14,560 nucleotides of DNA from JBFHDX01 sp041584475 (GCA_041584475.1 JBFHDX010000095.1:1-14560), one strand, 5' to 3'. Numbered from the stretch's first letter, positions 1 to 8,078 are shown. Translations and numbers: made by a program. Notes: generated by a model not told the origin, from the sequence alone.

Positions 1-135
1 GCAGGTAAAAAGGCGAAGGCGCCACCCGAGGAAGATGCCCCTGCAGGCGAACAGGCGAAGGCGCCGCCCGAGGAAGATGTCCCCTCAGGCAAAAAGGCGA
101 AGGCGCCACCCGAGGCCGGCAAGGCAAAGGATTAG
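1..135 (+). CDS. nuoE: C-terminal tail of the gene before nuoF, probably NuoE (24 kDa subunit of complex I), 5' partial
   Basis: Reading frame 1 is open from the window edge to a TAG at 133-135 and codes for 44 residues, entirely Lys/Ala/Pro/Glu-rich and with no recognisable fold. It contains about three copies of a 14-residue unit (GKKAKAPPEEDAPA, GEQAKAPPEEDVPS, then GKKAKAPPE followed by a diverged end). The tail ends 3 bases before the nuoF ATG and its last codons carry the nuoF ribosome binding site. The nuoE name rests on gene order: NuoE, the thioredoxin-fold 2Fe-2S partner of NuoF, normally sits immediately upstream, and alphaproteobacterial NuoE proteins often have low-complexity C-terminal extensions. 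The catalytic part lies outside the window, so a separate small hypothetical gene between nuoE and nuoF is also possible. The coding call is firm; the name is inferred. Confidence 0.65.
   Translation, partial: AGKKAKAPPEEDAPAGEQAKAPPEEDVPSGKKAKAPPEAGKAKD
4..129 (+). repeat. 42-bp tandem repeat, about three copies, in frame in the upstream gene
   Basis: Units begin at 4, 46 and 88. Units 1 and 2 match at 35 of 42 bases by eye. Unit 3 matches unit 1 at 26 of its first 27 bases, then diverges into the gene end. The period is a multiple of three, so copy-number change would keep the frame. The array may continue upstream of the window. Confidence 0.85.
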
Positions 136-138
136 TTC

Positions 139-1431
139 ATGCTGGACGACAAGGACCGAGTCTTCACCAATCTCTACGGCCTGCATGACTGGGGGCTCGA
201 CGGGGCGCGTCCGCGCGGCGACTGGGATGGGACCAAGGACCTGCTGGCGAAGGGACGCGACTGGATCATCGACGAGGTGAAGGCGTCAGGCCTTCGCGGC
301 CGCGGCGGCGCTGGTTTCCCGACCGGGCTCAAATGGTCGTTCATGCCGAAACAGTCCGACGGGCGTCCGCACTATCTCGTCGTAAACGCCGACGAGGGCG
401 AACCCGGCACCTGCAAGGACCGGGACATCATGCGGCATGACCCGCACAAGCTCATCGAGGGTTGCCTTCTGTCCGGCTTCGCGATGGGTGCTGAAACCGC
501 ATACATCTATATTCGCGGGGAATTCTACCGCGAGGCGGAGCGGCTGGAAGCGGCGATCGCACAGGCGCGCGAAGCGGGACTTGTCGGCAAGAATGCGTGC
601 GGGTCCGGATGGGATTTCGACATCCAGCTGCATCTCGGCGCCGGGGCATACATCTGCGGCGAAGAAACGGCCTTGATCGAGAGCCTCGAGGGCAAGAAGG
701 GCCAACCTCGCCTGAAGCCGCCTTTCCCGGCCGCGGCCGGCCTCTATGGCTGTCCGACCACGGTCAACAACGTCGAGAGCATTGCCGTGGTCCCGGCGAT
801 CTTGCGGCGCGGCGCCTCTTGGTTCGCGGGAATTGGCCGCGAGAACAACACCGGGACCAAGGTGTTCTGCATTTCCGGCCATGTCGAGAAGCCGTGCAAC
901 GTCGAGGAGGCGATGTCGATTCCGCTGAAGGAGCTCATCGAGAAACACGCTGGTGGGGTGCGCGGCGGATGGAACAACCTGCTTGCGGTGATTCCGGGCG
1001 GTTCGTCGGTGCCGCTTATCCCCAAGTCGGTATGCGAAGACGTCCTGATGGACTTCGACTCGCTGAAGGACGCCCAGAGCGGTCTCGGCACGGCCGCCGT
1101 GATCGTGATGGACAAGTCCACCGACATCGTAAAGGCGATCGCGCGACTCGCCCAGTTCTACAAGCACGAGAGCTGCGGCCAGTGCACGCCGTGCCGGGAA
1201 GGTACCGGCTGGATGTGGCGCGTCCTGGAGCGCATGGTGCGGGGCGAGGCCGCGGTGGCGGAAATCGATCTGCTGTACGAAGTCACCAAGCAGGTCGAGG
1301 GGCACACGATCTGTGCGCTCGGCGATGCGGCTGCATGGCCGATTCAGGGGCTGATCCGACACTTCCGCGACGAGATCGAACGGCGGATCGTCGGCCACAG
1401 CATCGCCGGCGAGGCCGCGGCGGCGGAGTAG
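139..1431 (+). CDS. nuoF: NADH-quinone oxidoreductase subunit F (NADH- and FMN-binding subunit)
   Basis: NuoF, 430 residues, is the entry point of complex I on the cytoplasmic side: it oxidises NADH with FMN and passes electrons to the Fe-S chain. The N-terminal glycine-rich FMN/NADH loop GRGGAGFPTGLKW lies at residues 54-66, and a second nucleotide-binding stretch, GAGAYICGEETALIESLEG, at 167-185. The SLBB-like domain follows at about 240-330. Cluster N3 (4Fe-4S) ligands are Cys346, Cys349 and Cys352 in SCGQCTPCREG, plus Cys392 in HTICALGD. Length is normal for the family. The ATG at 139 has AAAGGA at 126-131, seven bases upstream and inside the preceding gene, which suggests coupled translation. 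It is followed 9 bp later by nuoG. No irregularity seen. Confidence 0.98.
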   Translation: MLDDKDRVFTNLYGLHDWGLDGARPRGDWDGTKDLLAKGRDWIIDEVKASGLRGRGGAGFPTGLKWSFMPKQSDGRPHYLVVNADEGEPGTCKDRDIMRHDPHKLIEGCLLSGFAMGAETAYIYIRGEFYREAERLEAAIAQAREAGLVGKNACGSGWDFDIQLHLGAGAYICGEETALIESLEGKKGQPRLKPPFPAAAGLYGCPTTVNNVESIAVVPAILRRGASWFAGIGRENNTGTKVFCISGHVEKPCNVEEAMSIPLKELIEKHAGGVRGGWNNLLAVIPGGSSVPLIPKSVCEDVLMDFDSLKDAQSGLGTAAVIVMDKSTDIVKAIARLAQFYKHESCGQCTPCREGTGWMWRVLERMVRGEAAVAEIDLLYEVTKQVEGHTICALGDAAAWPIQGLIRHFRDEIERRIVGHSIAGEAAAAE

Positions 1432-1440
1432 GAGCAAGCG

Positions 1441-3522
1441 ATGCCAAAACTCACCATCGACGGCAAGGAATTCGAGGTCGCACCCGGGACGACGGTGCTA
1501 CAGGCCTGCGAGGACGCCGGCATCGAGATTCCCCGGTTCTGCTACCACGAACGGCTGTCCATTGCCGGCAACTGCCGCATGTGCCTCGTGGAAATGGAGC
1601 GGTCGCCCAAACCGATCGCTTCCTGCGCAATGCCCGCGGCCGACGGTATGGTGATCCACACCGATACGGAATCTGTCCGCAAGGCGCGGCAAGGCGTCAT
1701 GGAGTTCCTACTCATCAACCATCCGCTGGACTGCCCGATTTGCGACCAGGGTGGCGAGTGCGACCTGCAAGACCAGGCGATGGCGTACGGCTCGGATAAC
1801 AGCCGCTATCACGAGAACAAGCGGGCGGTGAATGACAAGCATATGGGTCCGCTGATCAAGACGATCATGACCCGATGCATCCACTGCACGCGCTGCGTAA
1901 GGTTCGCGACCGAGGTCGCGGGCGTGTCGGAAATGGGGTTGCTGGGACGGGGCGAATCGGCGGAAATCACGACTTACCTCGAAAAGGCACTCGCCTCGGA
2001 ACTTTCGGGAAACGTCATCGACCTGTGCCCGGTGGGAGCCCTGACTTCCAAGCCTTATGCATTTCATGCCCGGCCTTGGGAGTTGCGCAAGACCGAGTCG
2101 ATCGATGTCATGGATGCCGTCGGCTCGAATATCCGCGTCGATGCGCGCGGCAACGAGGTCATGCGCGTCCTGCCGCGCCTGAACGAGGACGTCAACGAAG
2201 AATGGATATCGGACAAGACGCGCTACGCTTGCGACGGCCTGCGCCGCCAGCGTCTCGATAGACCCTACGTTCGCGGAGCCGACGGGAAGCTCAAGCCCAG
2301 CACGTGGGACGAGGCTTTCGCAGCGATCGCGGCGCGTCTCGACGGTGTGCCGGGCGACAGCGTCGCGGCGATCGCCGGCGACCAGTGCGACGCCGAGTCG
2401 ATGTACGCCCTGAAGCTTTTCATGGAGGGGCTGGGATCGCCCAACGTCGAATGTCGGCAGGACGGCGCCGCCCTGGATGCGGCGGGTCCCCGGGCCGGCT
2501 ACCTCTTCAACACGGGTTTCACCGGTATCGACGAGGCCGACGCGCTGCTCATCGTCGGCTCCAATCCGCGTGTCGAGGCGCCCGTGGTCAATGCCCGCAT
2601 CCGCCGGCGCTGGCTTGGCGGCGACTTTCCGATCGCCGTGATCGGTCCGCAGGCGGATCTGACCTACGCATACGACTATCTCGGCGCCGGTCCGCAGACG
2701 CTCGACCAGATTGCCGCGGGCAAGCATCCGTTCGCCGAGACGCTGAGAATGGCGGAACGGCCGATGATCGTCGTCGGCATGGGAGCGCTTGCGCGCCCGG
2801 ACGGGGTGGCGGTGTTGGCCGCGACCCGGCGAATGGCGGCGGAAGTCGGTGCCGTCGGGGGCGACTGGAACGGCTACAACGTCCTGCACGCTGCCGCGGC
2901 GCGTGTCGGGGGGCTCGATCTCGGTTTCGTGCCGTCTGGGCAGTATCAGGACGTCAATGCGATCCTTGACGGCGCGGAAGCAGGCAATATCGGTTTCGTC
3001 TATCTGCTGGCGGCCGACGAGCTCGACATGAGTCGCCTTGGCAACGCCTTCGTCGTTTATCAGGGTCATCACGGTGATGCCGGCGCCCATCGTGCCGACG
3101 TGATCCTGCCCGGGGCCGCCTACACGGAAAAGAGAGGCATCTGGGTCAACAGCGAAGGTCGCGTGCAGCGCGGCCAGAGGGCTACGTTCCCGCCCGGCGA
3201 AGCCAAGGAGGACTGGGCGATCATTCGCGCCTTGTCCGGCGTCGCCGGCAAGAAACTCCCGTTCGATTCGCTCGATGCGCTGCGATTGCAGCTCTATGAC
3301 GCGTTTCCCGTATTCGCCACGCAGGACGAGCGCGTGCCGGCGCCGTGGGGCGATTTCGGTGGCGGGAAGACGGTGACGCGGGCAACGGGCGATGACCCGT
3401 TCGTGTCACCGATCGACAATTTCTACATGACGTGCCCGATCAGCCGGGCCTCGCAGACCATGGCCGAATGCGCCGCGACGTTCATCGTCGGCACGAGGGA
3501 GGCGACGGGCACCGATGGTTGA
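1441..3522 (+). CDS. nuoG: NADH-quinone oxidoreductase subunit G (75 kDa Fe-S subunit)
   Basis: NuoG, 693 residues, carries electrons from NuoF/NuoE towards NuoI in the peripheral arm. The N-terminal ferredoxin domain binds 2Fe-2S cluster N1b with Cys34, Cys45, Cys48 and Cys62. The His-Cys 4Fe-4S cluster N5 site is His94, Cys98, Cys101 and Cys107 (NHPLDCPICDQGGEC). Cluster N4 uses Cys146, Cys149, Cys152 and Cys196. From about residue 220 the molybdopterin-oxidoreductase-like domain begins. The extra cysteines that bind N7 in E. coli and Thermus are absent at about 224-235, as in mitochondrial and most alphaproteobacterial versions. AGGAG at 1430-1434, overlapping the nuoF stop, sits six bases before the ATG. 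The 3' end overlaps nuoH by 8 bp. Confidence 0.98.
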   Translation: MPKLTIDGKEFEVAPGTTVLQACEDAGIEIPRFCYHERLSIAGNCRMCLVEMERSPKPIASCAMPAADGMVIHTDTESVRKARQGVMEFLLINHPLDCPICDQGGECDLQDQAMAYGSDNSRYHENKRAVNDKHMGPLIKTIMTRCIHCTRCVRFATEVAGVSEMGLLGRGESAEITTYLEKALASELSGNVIDLCPVGALTSKPYAFHARPWELRKTESIDVMDAVGSNIRVDARGNEVMRVLPRLNEDVNEEWISDKTRYACDGLRRQRLDRPYVRGADGKLKPSTWDEAFAAIAARLDGVPGDSVAAIAGDQCDAESMYALKLFMEGLGSPNVECRQDGAALDAAGPRAGYLFNTGFTGIDEADALLIVGSNPRVEAPVVNARIRRRWLGGDFPIAVIGPQADLTYAYDYLGAGPQTLDQIAAGKHPFAETLRMAERPMIVVGMGALARPDGVAVLAATRRMAAEVGAVGGDWNGYNVLHAAAARVGGLDLGFVPSGQYQDVNAILDGAEAGNIGFVYLLAADELDMSRLGNAFVVYQGHHGDAGAHRADVILPGAAYTEKRGIWVNSEGRVQRGQRATFPPGEAKEDWAIIRALSGVAGKKLPFDSLDALRLQLYDAFPVFATQDERVPAPWGDFGGGKTVTRATGDDPFVSPIDNFYMTCPISRASQTMAECAATFIVGTREATGTDG

Positions 3523-4576
3523 TCTCTGGTGGGGGACGCTGTGGCCCCTGATCGAGCCGGCCTGGCCGGTACTTTGGATCCTGCTCATGATCTTCGCGAT
3601 CGTGCTGCCGCTGCTGTTGGCCGTGGCCTATCTCACGCTCGCCGAACGCAAGGTCATCGGCTGGATGCAGTACCGGCGCGGTCCGAACGTCGTCGGACCG
3701 CTTGGTTTGCTGCAGCCGATCGCGGACGGCCTGAAGCTCTTTCTCAAGGAAACGATCATCCCATCCGGCGCGAATCCGGTGATTTTCCTGGTGGCGCCGA
3801 TGTTGACCTTCATTCTGGCGCTGATCGCATGGGCGGTCATACCGTTCGACGAGGGTTGGGTGCTCGCCGACATCAACGTAGGAATCCTCTACCTGTTCGC
3901 CATTTCTTCGCTCGGGGTCTACGGCGTCGTCATGGCCGGCTGGGCGTCGAACTCGAAATACGCGTTCCTCGGGGCGTTGCGCTCGGCCGCGCAGATGGTG
4001 TCCTACGAAGTATCGATGGGCTTCGTGATCATCACGGTGCTGCTGATGGTCGGTTCCCTGAACCTGTCGGATATCGTGCGCGCGCAGGCGGGCGGATTCT
4101 GGCATTGGCACGCCTTCGATGTCGGACATTTCCTGATTCTCCTGCCGATGGCCGTCGTGTTCTTCATATCGACGTTGGCGGAGACCAATCGGCCGCCATT
4201 CGACCTTCCAGAGGCGGAAGCGGAGCTCGTGGCCGGCTATTTCGTCGAGTATTCCGCGTTCCCGTTCGCGCTGTTCTTCTTGGGCGAATACGCGAACATG
4301 ATCCTGATGAGCGGCATGACGACGGTGCTGTTCCTCGGCGGCTGGCACGCGCCGGTGGATATGGCACCATTTACCTGGCTGCCCGGAGTCGTCTGGTTCG
4401 CAATCAAGATCGCGCTGGTGCTGTTCTGCTTCCTGTGGGTCCGGGCCACGTTCCCGCGCTACCGCTACGACCAGCTGATGCGGCTCGGCTGGAAGGTTTT
4501 CCTTCCGCTGTCGTTGATCTGGGTCGTCCTCGTCGGTGGCGTGGTGCAAGTGTTCCAGTTGGTCCCGCAGGGCTGA
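3515..4576 (+). CDS. nuoH: NADH-quinone oxidoreductase subunit H (ND1-type membrane subunit)
   Basis: NuoH, 353 residues, is the integral membrane subunit that forms most of the quinone-binding chamber and joins the peripheral arm to the membrane arm. About eight hydrophobic segments are visible, the first at residues 19-40. Family signatures are ERKVIGWMQYRRGPNVVG at 44-61, the acidic loop ETNRPPFDLPEAEAEL at 223-238 (the charged connection from quinone site to proton channels) and RATFPRYRYDQLM at 310-322. Length is usual. The ATG lies inside the last codons of nuoG, with GAGGGAGG at 3495-3502 as a somewhat distant (12 bases) ribosome binding site, so coupling to nuoG translation is likely. 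nuoI follows after 22 bp. Confidence 0.98.
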   Translation: MVDLWWGTLWPLIEPAWPVLWILLMIFAIVLPLLLAVAYLTLAERKVIGWMQYRRGPNVVGPLGLLQPIADGLKLFLKETIIPSGANPVIFLVAPMLTFILALIAWAVIPFDEGWVLADINVGILYLFAISSLGVYGVVMAGWASNSKYAFLGALRSAAQMVSYEVSMGFVIITVLLMVGSLNLSDIVRAQAGGFWHWHAFDVGHFLILLPMAVVFFISTLAETNRPPFDLPEAEAELVAGYFVEYSAFPFALFFLGEYANMILMSGMTTVLFLGGWHAPVDMAPFTWLPGVVWFAIKIALVLFCFLWVRATFPRYRYDQLMRLGWKVFLPLSLIWVVLVGGVVQVFQLVPQG

Positions 4577-4583
4577 GGGCAAT

Positions 4584-4590
4584 GAGAGGA
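4584..4590 (+). promoter_or_regulatory. Ribosome binding site that sets the nuoI start
   Basis: GAGAGGA lies eight bases before the ATG at 4599. It supports that start over the in-frame ATG at 4536, which lies inside nuoH and would add 21 residues unlike the family N-terminus. Confidence 0.75.
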
Positions 4591-4598
4591 CCCGATCG

Positions 4599-5087
4599 AT
4601 GAGCAACATTTCCCGCGCCGTCTGGAGCTTTGCGCTGTCGGAGCTGCGCCAGGGCCTGGGACTTACGTTCCGGACCATGTTCCGGCCCAAGGTGACCATC
4701 AACTATCCCTACGAGAAGGGACCGTTGAGCCCGCGCTTTCGCGGCGAACACGCGCTGCGGCGCTATCCGAACGGCGAAGAGCGCTGTATTGCGTGCAAGC
4801 TCTGTGAGGCGGTCTGTCCCGCGCAGGCCATCACTATCGAGGCGGAGGAGCGCGCGGACGGCAGCCGTCGCACCACTCGTTACGATATCGATATGACCAA
4901 ATGCATCTACTGCGGCTACTGCCAGGAAGCCTGCCCGGTCGATGCGATCGTCGAAGGGCCGAACTTCGAGTTCGCCACGGAGACCCGCGAAGAGCTTTAC
5001 TACAACAAGGAAAAACTGTTGCAAAACGGCGACCGATGGGAAGCGGAGATCGCCGCGAATATCGAGATGGATGCACCGTACCGATGA
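4599..5087 (+). CDS. nuoI: NADH-quinone oxidoreductase subunit I (2x[4Fe-4S] TYKY subunit)
   Basis: NuoI, 162 residues, holds clusters N6a and N6b, which pass electrons to N2 in NuoB next to the quinone site. After a short amphipathic N-terminus (SRAVWSFALSELRQGLGLTF) come two ferredoxin motifs: Cys63, Cys66, Cys69 and Cys73 (CIACKLCEAVCP) and Cys102, Cys105, Cys108 and Cys112 (CIYCGYCQEACP). In such ferredoxin folds the fourth Cys of each motif serves the other cluster. The length matches alphaproteobacterial NuoI. Start chosen at the ATG at 4599 because of the ribosome binding site at 4584-4590 and the family N-terminus. The stop is followed by the longest gap of the nuo run, 88 bp before nuoJ. 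Confidence 0.98.
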   Translation: MSNISRAVWSFALSELRQGLGLTFRTMFRPKVTINYPYEKGPLSPRFRGEHALRRYPNGEERCIACKLCEAVCPAQAITIEAEERADGSRRTTRYDIDMTKCIYCGYCQEACPVDAIVEGPNFEFATETREELYYNKEKLLQNGDRWEAEIAANIEMDAPYR

Positions 5088-5152
5088 GCCGCATGCACGG
5101 TATTCCGGGTTGCGTTCGGGATTGCACGGCCAGAGGGATCGGCGTGCCTTAA
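5084..5152 (+). CDS. Possible 22-residue ORF overlapping the nuoI stop (uncertain)
   Basis: An ATG at 5084 overlaps the nuoI TGA (ATGA arrangement) and opens a 22-codon frame ending in TAA at 5150-5152, 23 bases before nuoJ. The product would start MSRMHGIPG, contain two cysteines and end RGIGVP, with no membrane segment or known motif. It has no clear ribosome binding site of its own and would depend on reinitiation after nuoI. It fills most of the nuoI-nuoJ gap. A chance ORF is the more likely reading, because short open frames are common in GC-rich DNA. Confidence 0.2.
   Translation: MSRMHGIPGCVRDCTARGIGVP
5124..5147 (+). other. Possible stem-loop in the nuoI-nuoJ gap
   Basis: GCACG-G-CC at 5124-5131 can pair with GGCGTGC at 5141-5147, giving a seven-pair stem with one bulged G and a nine-base loop (AGAGGGATC). 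No T-run follows, so it does not look like an intrinsic terminator. It could be an RNA-processing or stability element between the peripheral-arm and membrane-arm genes, or chance. Confidence 0.25.
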
Positions 5153-5175
5153 GCGCCGGCCGATGAGGGACAGGA

Positions 5176-5799
5176 ATGATCGTTCAGGCACTTGTATTCT
5201 ACCTATTCGCTACCGTCACGGTGGCGTCGGGCGTGATGGTTATCGCCGCGCGCAATCCCGTGCATTCGGTTCTGTTCCTCATCCTGGCCTTCTTCAATTC
5301 CGCGGGCCTGTTCATCCTCATGGGCGCCGAATTCCTCGCGATGATCCTGGTCGTCGTCTATGTCGGCGCCGTCGCCGTGCTTTTCCTGTTCGTTGTCATG
5401 ATGCTCGACATCGATTTCGTCCGGCTTCGCGAGGGTTTCCTTCAGTACATGCCGATCGGCGCGCTCGTCGGACTAGTCTTGCTCGCCGAACTGGCGGTCG
5501 TCATCGGCGGCTATTTCATGGAGCCGGGGGCGGTGGGTATTCACGGATCCGTCACGCTGACAGCGCCGGCGGTCGGTGAGGTCGATAACACACGGGCACT
5601 CGGCAGGCTGATCTACACCGACTATTTCTACCTGTTCCAGGCCGCCGGCCTGGTGCTGCTTGTCGCCATGATCGGTGCCATCGTGCTGACGCTTCGGCGT
5701 CGCGAGGGGGTCAAGCGCCAACGTGTCGGCGACCAGCTCGCGCGAAGCCGCGAAAAGACCGTGGAAGTGGTCAAGGTGCCGACGGGGAGTGGCGTCTAA
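5176..5799 (+). CDS. nuoJ: NADH-quinone oxidoreductase subunit J (ND6-type membrane subunit)
   Basis: NuoJ, 207 residues, is a five-helix membrane subunit between NuoH and NuoK. It helps couple quinone reduction to proton transfer. Hydrophobic segments are at about 1-20, 29-48, 53-76, 94-114 and 149-173. The highly conserved third helix (GAEFLAMILVVVYVGAVAVL, 50-69) includes the region where the pi-bulge forms in known structures. A basic, hydrophilic C-terminal tail follows from about residue 174 (RRREGVKRQR). GAGGGA at 5165-5170 is five bases before the ATG. The TAA stop overlaps the nuoK ATG by one base (TAATG), indicating coupled translation. Confidence 0.97.
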   Translation: MIVQALVFYLFATVTVASGVMVIAARNPVHSVLFLILAFFNSAGLFILMGAEFLAMILVVVYVGAVAVLFLFVVMMLDIDFVRLREGFLQYMPIGALVGLVLLAELAVVIGGYFMEPGAVGIHGSVTLTAPAVGEVDNTRALGRLIYTDYFYLFQAAGLVLLVAMIGAIVLTLRRREGVKRQRVGDQLARSREKTVEVVKVPTGSGV

Positions 5800-6110
5800 T
5801 GCTTGCCATCGGACTGGGACACTACCTGACGGTCGCGGCGGTCCTGTTTACGCTCGGGCTGTTCGGGATTTTCCTCAATCGCAAGAACGTCATCATCATC
5901 CTGATGTCGATCGAGCTCATGCTGCTTTCCGTCAACGTCAACCTCGTCGCCTTCTCGACGCACATGCAGAATCTCGTCGGCCAGGTGTTCGCCATGTTCG
6001 TGCTGACGGTGGCCGCCGCGGAAGCTGCGGTCGGTCTGGCGATCCTCGTCGTCTACCACCGCAATCGCGGTTCCATCGAAGTCGACGACATAAACATGAT
6101 GAAAGGCTGA
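5799..6110 (+). CDS. nuoK: NADH-quinone oxidoreductase subunit K (ND4L-type membrane subunit)
   Basis: NuoK, 103 residues, is a three-helix membrane subunit of the proton pathway next to NuoJ and NuoN. Helices are at about 4-24, 30-50 and 61-85. The two buried acids of the family are present: Glu39 in MSIELMLLSVNVN and Glu75 in VAAAEAAVGLAI, matching E. coli Glu36 and Glu72. The C-terminus is short and hydrophilic. The start overlaps the nuoJ stop by one base, with GGGGAG at 5784-5789 upstream. Only 6 bp separate it from nuoL. Confidence 0.98.
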   Translation: MLAIGLGHYLTVAAVLFTLGLFGIFLNRKNVIIILMSIELMLLSVNVNLVAFSTHMQNLVGQVFAMFVLTVAAAEAAVGLAILVVYHRNRGSIEVDDINMMKG

Positions 6111-6116
6111 TCGCAG

Positions 6117-8072
6117 ATGGAAGCGGCTGTCGTTTTTCTGCCCCTTCTGGGCGCGGCCATTGCCGGATTGCTGGGCCGGTACATCGGCGACAAGGGGGCG
6201 TATTGGCTCACCTGCACGCTGCTCGTTGCGTCGGCGCTGATTTCGTGGGGTCTGTTCTACGATATCGCGCTGATGGGCAACATACGCGTCGTCGATATCG
6301 GCTCGTGGATGCGCGTCGGCGATTTCGACGTGGCCTGGGCATTGCGGATGGATCAGCTGACCGCCGTCATGCTGATGGTGGTCACCACCGTGTCCGCGGT
6401 CGTGCACGTCTACTCGATCGGCTACATGCACCACGATCCGTCGATTCCGCGTTTCTTCTCCTATCTCAGCCTGTTCACCTTCTTCATGCTGATCCTGGTG
6501 ACGTCGGACAACCTGATTCAGCTGTTCCTCGGCTGGGAGGGCGTCGGCCTGTGCTCCTATCTGCTGATCGGGTTCTGGTACGACCGACCGTCGGCCAATG
6601 CCGCGGCGATCAAGGCTTTTATCGTCAATCGTATCGGCGATTTCGGATTTGCGCTGGGGATCTTCGCCACCTTCGTGCTGTTCGACTCGATCCGGTTCGA
6701 AGAGATTTTCGCTGCCGTCCCCGGCCAGGCGGCCGCAACCTTTGACTTCCTCGGCGCCGAATTCCCGGCGATCACGCTCATTTGCCTGCTGCTTTTCGTC
6801 GGCGCCATGGGCAAATCGGCGCAGCTCTTCCTTCATACCTGGCTGCCCGACGCGATGGAGGGACCGACACCGGTCTCGGCACTCATCCACGCCGCGACGA
6901 TGGTCACGGCCGGCGTGTTCATGGTCTGCAGGCTCTCTCCGATATTCGAGTATTCCGAAACGGCGCTCGCGGTCGTCACCATCGTCGGGGCGGCGACCGC
7001 GTTCTTCGCCGCGACCGTGGGGCTGACGCAGAACGACATCAAGCGGGTCATCGCCTACTCGACCTGCTCGCAACTCGGTTACATGTTCTTCGCGGCCGGC
7101 GTGTCCGCCTATTCGGCCGCGATGTTCCACCTGACCACGCACGCCTTCTTCAAGGCCCTGCTGTTCCTGGGTGCCGGGGCCGTGATTCACGCCATGTCTG
7201 ACGAGCAAGACATGCGAAAGATGGGCGGAATCCGAACGCTGATCCCCGTGACCTATCTCTTCATGTGGGCGGGCACTTTCGCCTTGATGGGGGTCGGGCT
7301 GCCGATCCCGGGCCTGTCGATCGGGTTCGCCGGCTTCTATTCCAAGGACATCGTCCTCGAGGCCGCCTACGGCGCGCACAGCGCCGTCGGCCAGTTCGCG
7401 TTCTGGGCGGGCATCCTCGCGGCATTCATGACCGCGTTCTATTCCTGCCGGCTCATGTTCATGACCTTCCATGGCAACCCCCGCTGCGACGAGACGACGC
7501 TGGCGCATGTGCACGAGTCGCCGAAGGTCATGATGCTGCCGCTCGTCGTCCTGGTCCTCGGGTCACTGTTCGCGGGCGCCATCGGCTACAACGTGTTCGT
7601 CGGCGCGGGCATGGCGGATTTCTGGGGAGAGTCGCTGCTGGTGCTCGAGGGGCACGATTCGATCGAGGCTGCCCACCACGTGCCGGCATGGGTCAAGGGG
7701 ATGCCGGTCGCCATGGCGGCTGGCGGATTCGCGCTTGCCTGGCTGATGTATATCGGGCGCCCGGGCATGGCGGACCGCTGGGCGCGCGCCTTCAGGCCGC
7801 TTTACCTGCTGTCCTATAACAAGTGGTACTTCGACGAACTTTACGACCGGCTGTTCGTGCGCCCCGCATTCATCATCGGCCGCGGCCTCTGGCAGTCTGG
7901 GGACGGCGCGATCATCGACGGTGTCGGGCCGGACGGCATCGCCGCGGCGACGCAAAACCTGTCTCGCCGCGCGAGCGCGCTGCAGAGCGGTTACGTGTAC
8001 CACTACGCCTTTGCCATGCTGATCGGTGTGGTGCTTTTCATCACCGGCTACATCTACGTGCAGGCGGGGTAG
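6117..8072 (+). CDS. nuoL: NADH-quinone oxidoreductase subunit L (ND5-type antiporter-like subunit)
   Basis: NuoL, 651 residues, is the distal antiporter-like proton pump of the membrane arm. The key residues are intact: Glu141 in FLGWEGVGLCSYLLIGFW (E. coli Glu144) and Lys233 in GAMGKSAQLFLHTWLPDAMEGPTPVSAL, quoted here in two parts as GAMGKSAQLFL and HTWLPDAMEGPTPVSAL, at 229-256 (E. coli Lys229). The conserved histidine-containing stretch IHAATMVTAG follows at 257-266. The extended C-terminus, after about residue 510, fits the long lateral helix and final membrane helix typical of NuoL. The ATG has AAAGG at 6102-6106, ten bases upstream inside nuoK. The gap to nuoM is 6 bp. Confidence 0.98.
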   Translation: MEAAVVFLPLLGAAIAGLLGRYIGDKGAYWLTCTLLVASALISWGLFYDIALMGNIRVVDIGSWMRVGDFDVAWALRMDQLTAVMLMVVTTVSAVVHVYSIGYMHHDPSIPRFFSYLSLFTFFMLILVTSDNLIQLFLGWEGVGLCSYLLIGFWYDRPSANAAAIKAFIVNRIGDFGFALGIFATFVLFDSIRFEEIFAAVPGQAAATFDFLGAEFPAITLICLLLFVGAMGKSAQLFLHTWLPDAMEGPTPVSALIHAATMVTAGVFMVCRLSPIFEYSETALAVVTIVGAATAFFAATVGLTQNDIKRVIAYSTCSQLGYMFFAAGVSAYSAAMFHLTTHAFFKALLFLGAGAVIHAMSDEQDMRKMGGIRTLIPVTYLFMWAGTFALMGVGLPIPGLSIGFAGFYSKDIVLEAAYGAHSAVGQFAFWAGILAAFMTAFYSCRLMFMTFHGNPRCDETTLAHVHESPKVMMLPLVVLVLGSLFAGAIGYNVFVGAGMADFWGESLLVLEGHDSIEAAHHVPAWVKGMPVAMAAGGFALAWLMYIGRPGMADRWARAFRPLYLLSYNKWYFDELYDRLFVRPAFIIGRGLWQSGDGAIIDGVGPDGIAAATQNLSRRASALQSGYVYHYAFAMLIGVVLFITGYIYVQAG

Positions 8073-8078
8073 GGTACG

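Noticed and set aside
2110..2240. Missing N7 cluster cysteines in NuoG
   Set aside because: This is the usual state in mitochondrial-type and alphaproteobacterial NuoG, not a defect.
4582..4602. Six-codon frame (MRGPDR) ending in an ATGA overlap with the nuoI start, as a possible leader peptide
   Set aside because: Too short to tell from chance, and the purines inside it are explained as the nuoI ribosome binding site.
3482..4702. A 406-codon minus-strand frame opposite nuoH
   Set aside because: Antisense of a membrane gene, with no motif and no independent start signal.
5796..7514. A 572-codon minus-strand frame opposite nuoK and nuoL
   Set aside because: Same low-complexity charged composition produced by antisense codon bias. 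The plus-strand genes explain the DNA fully.
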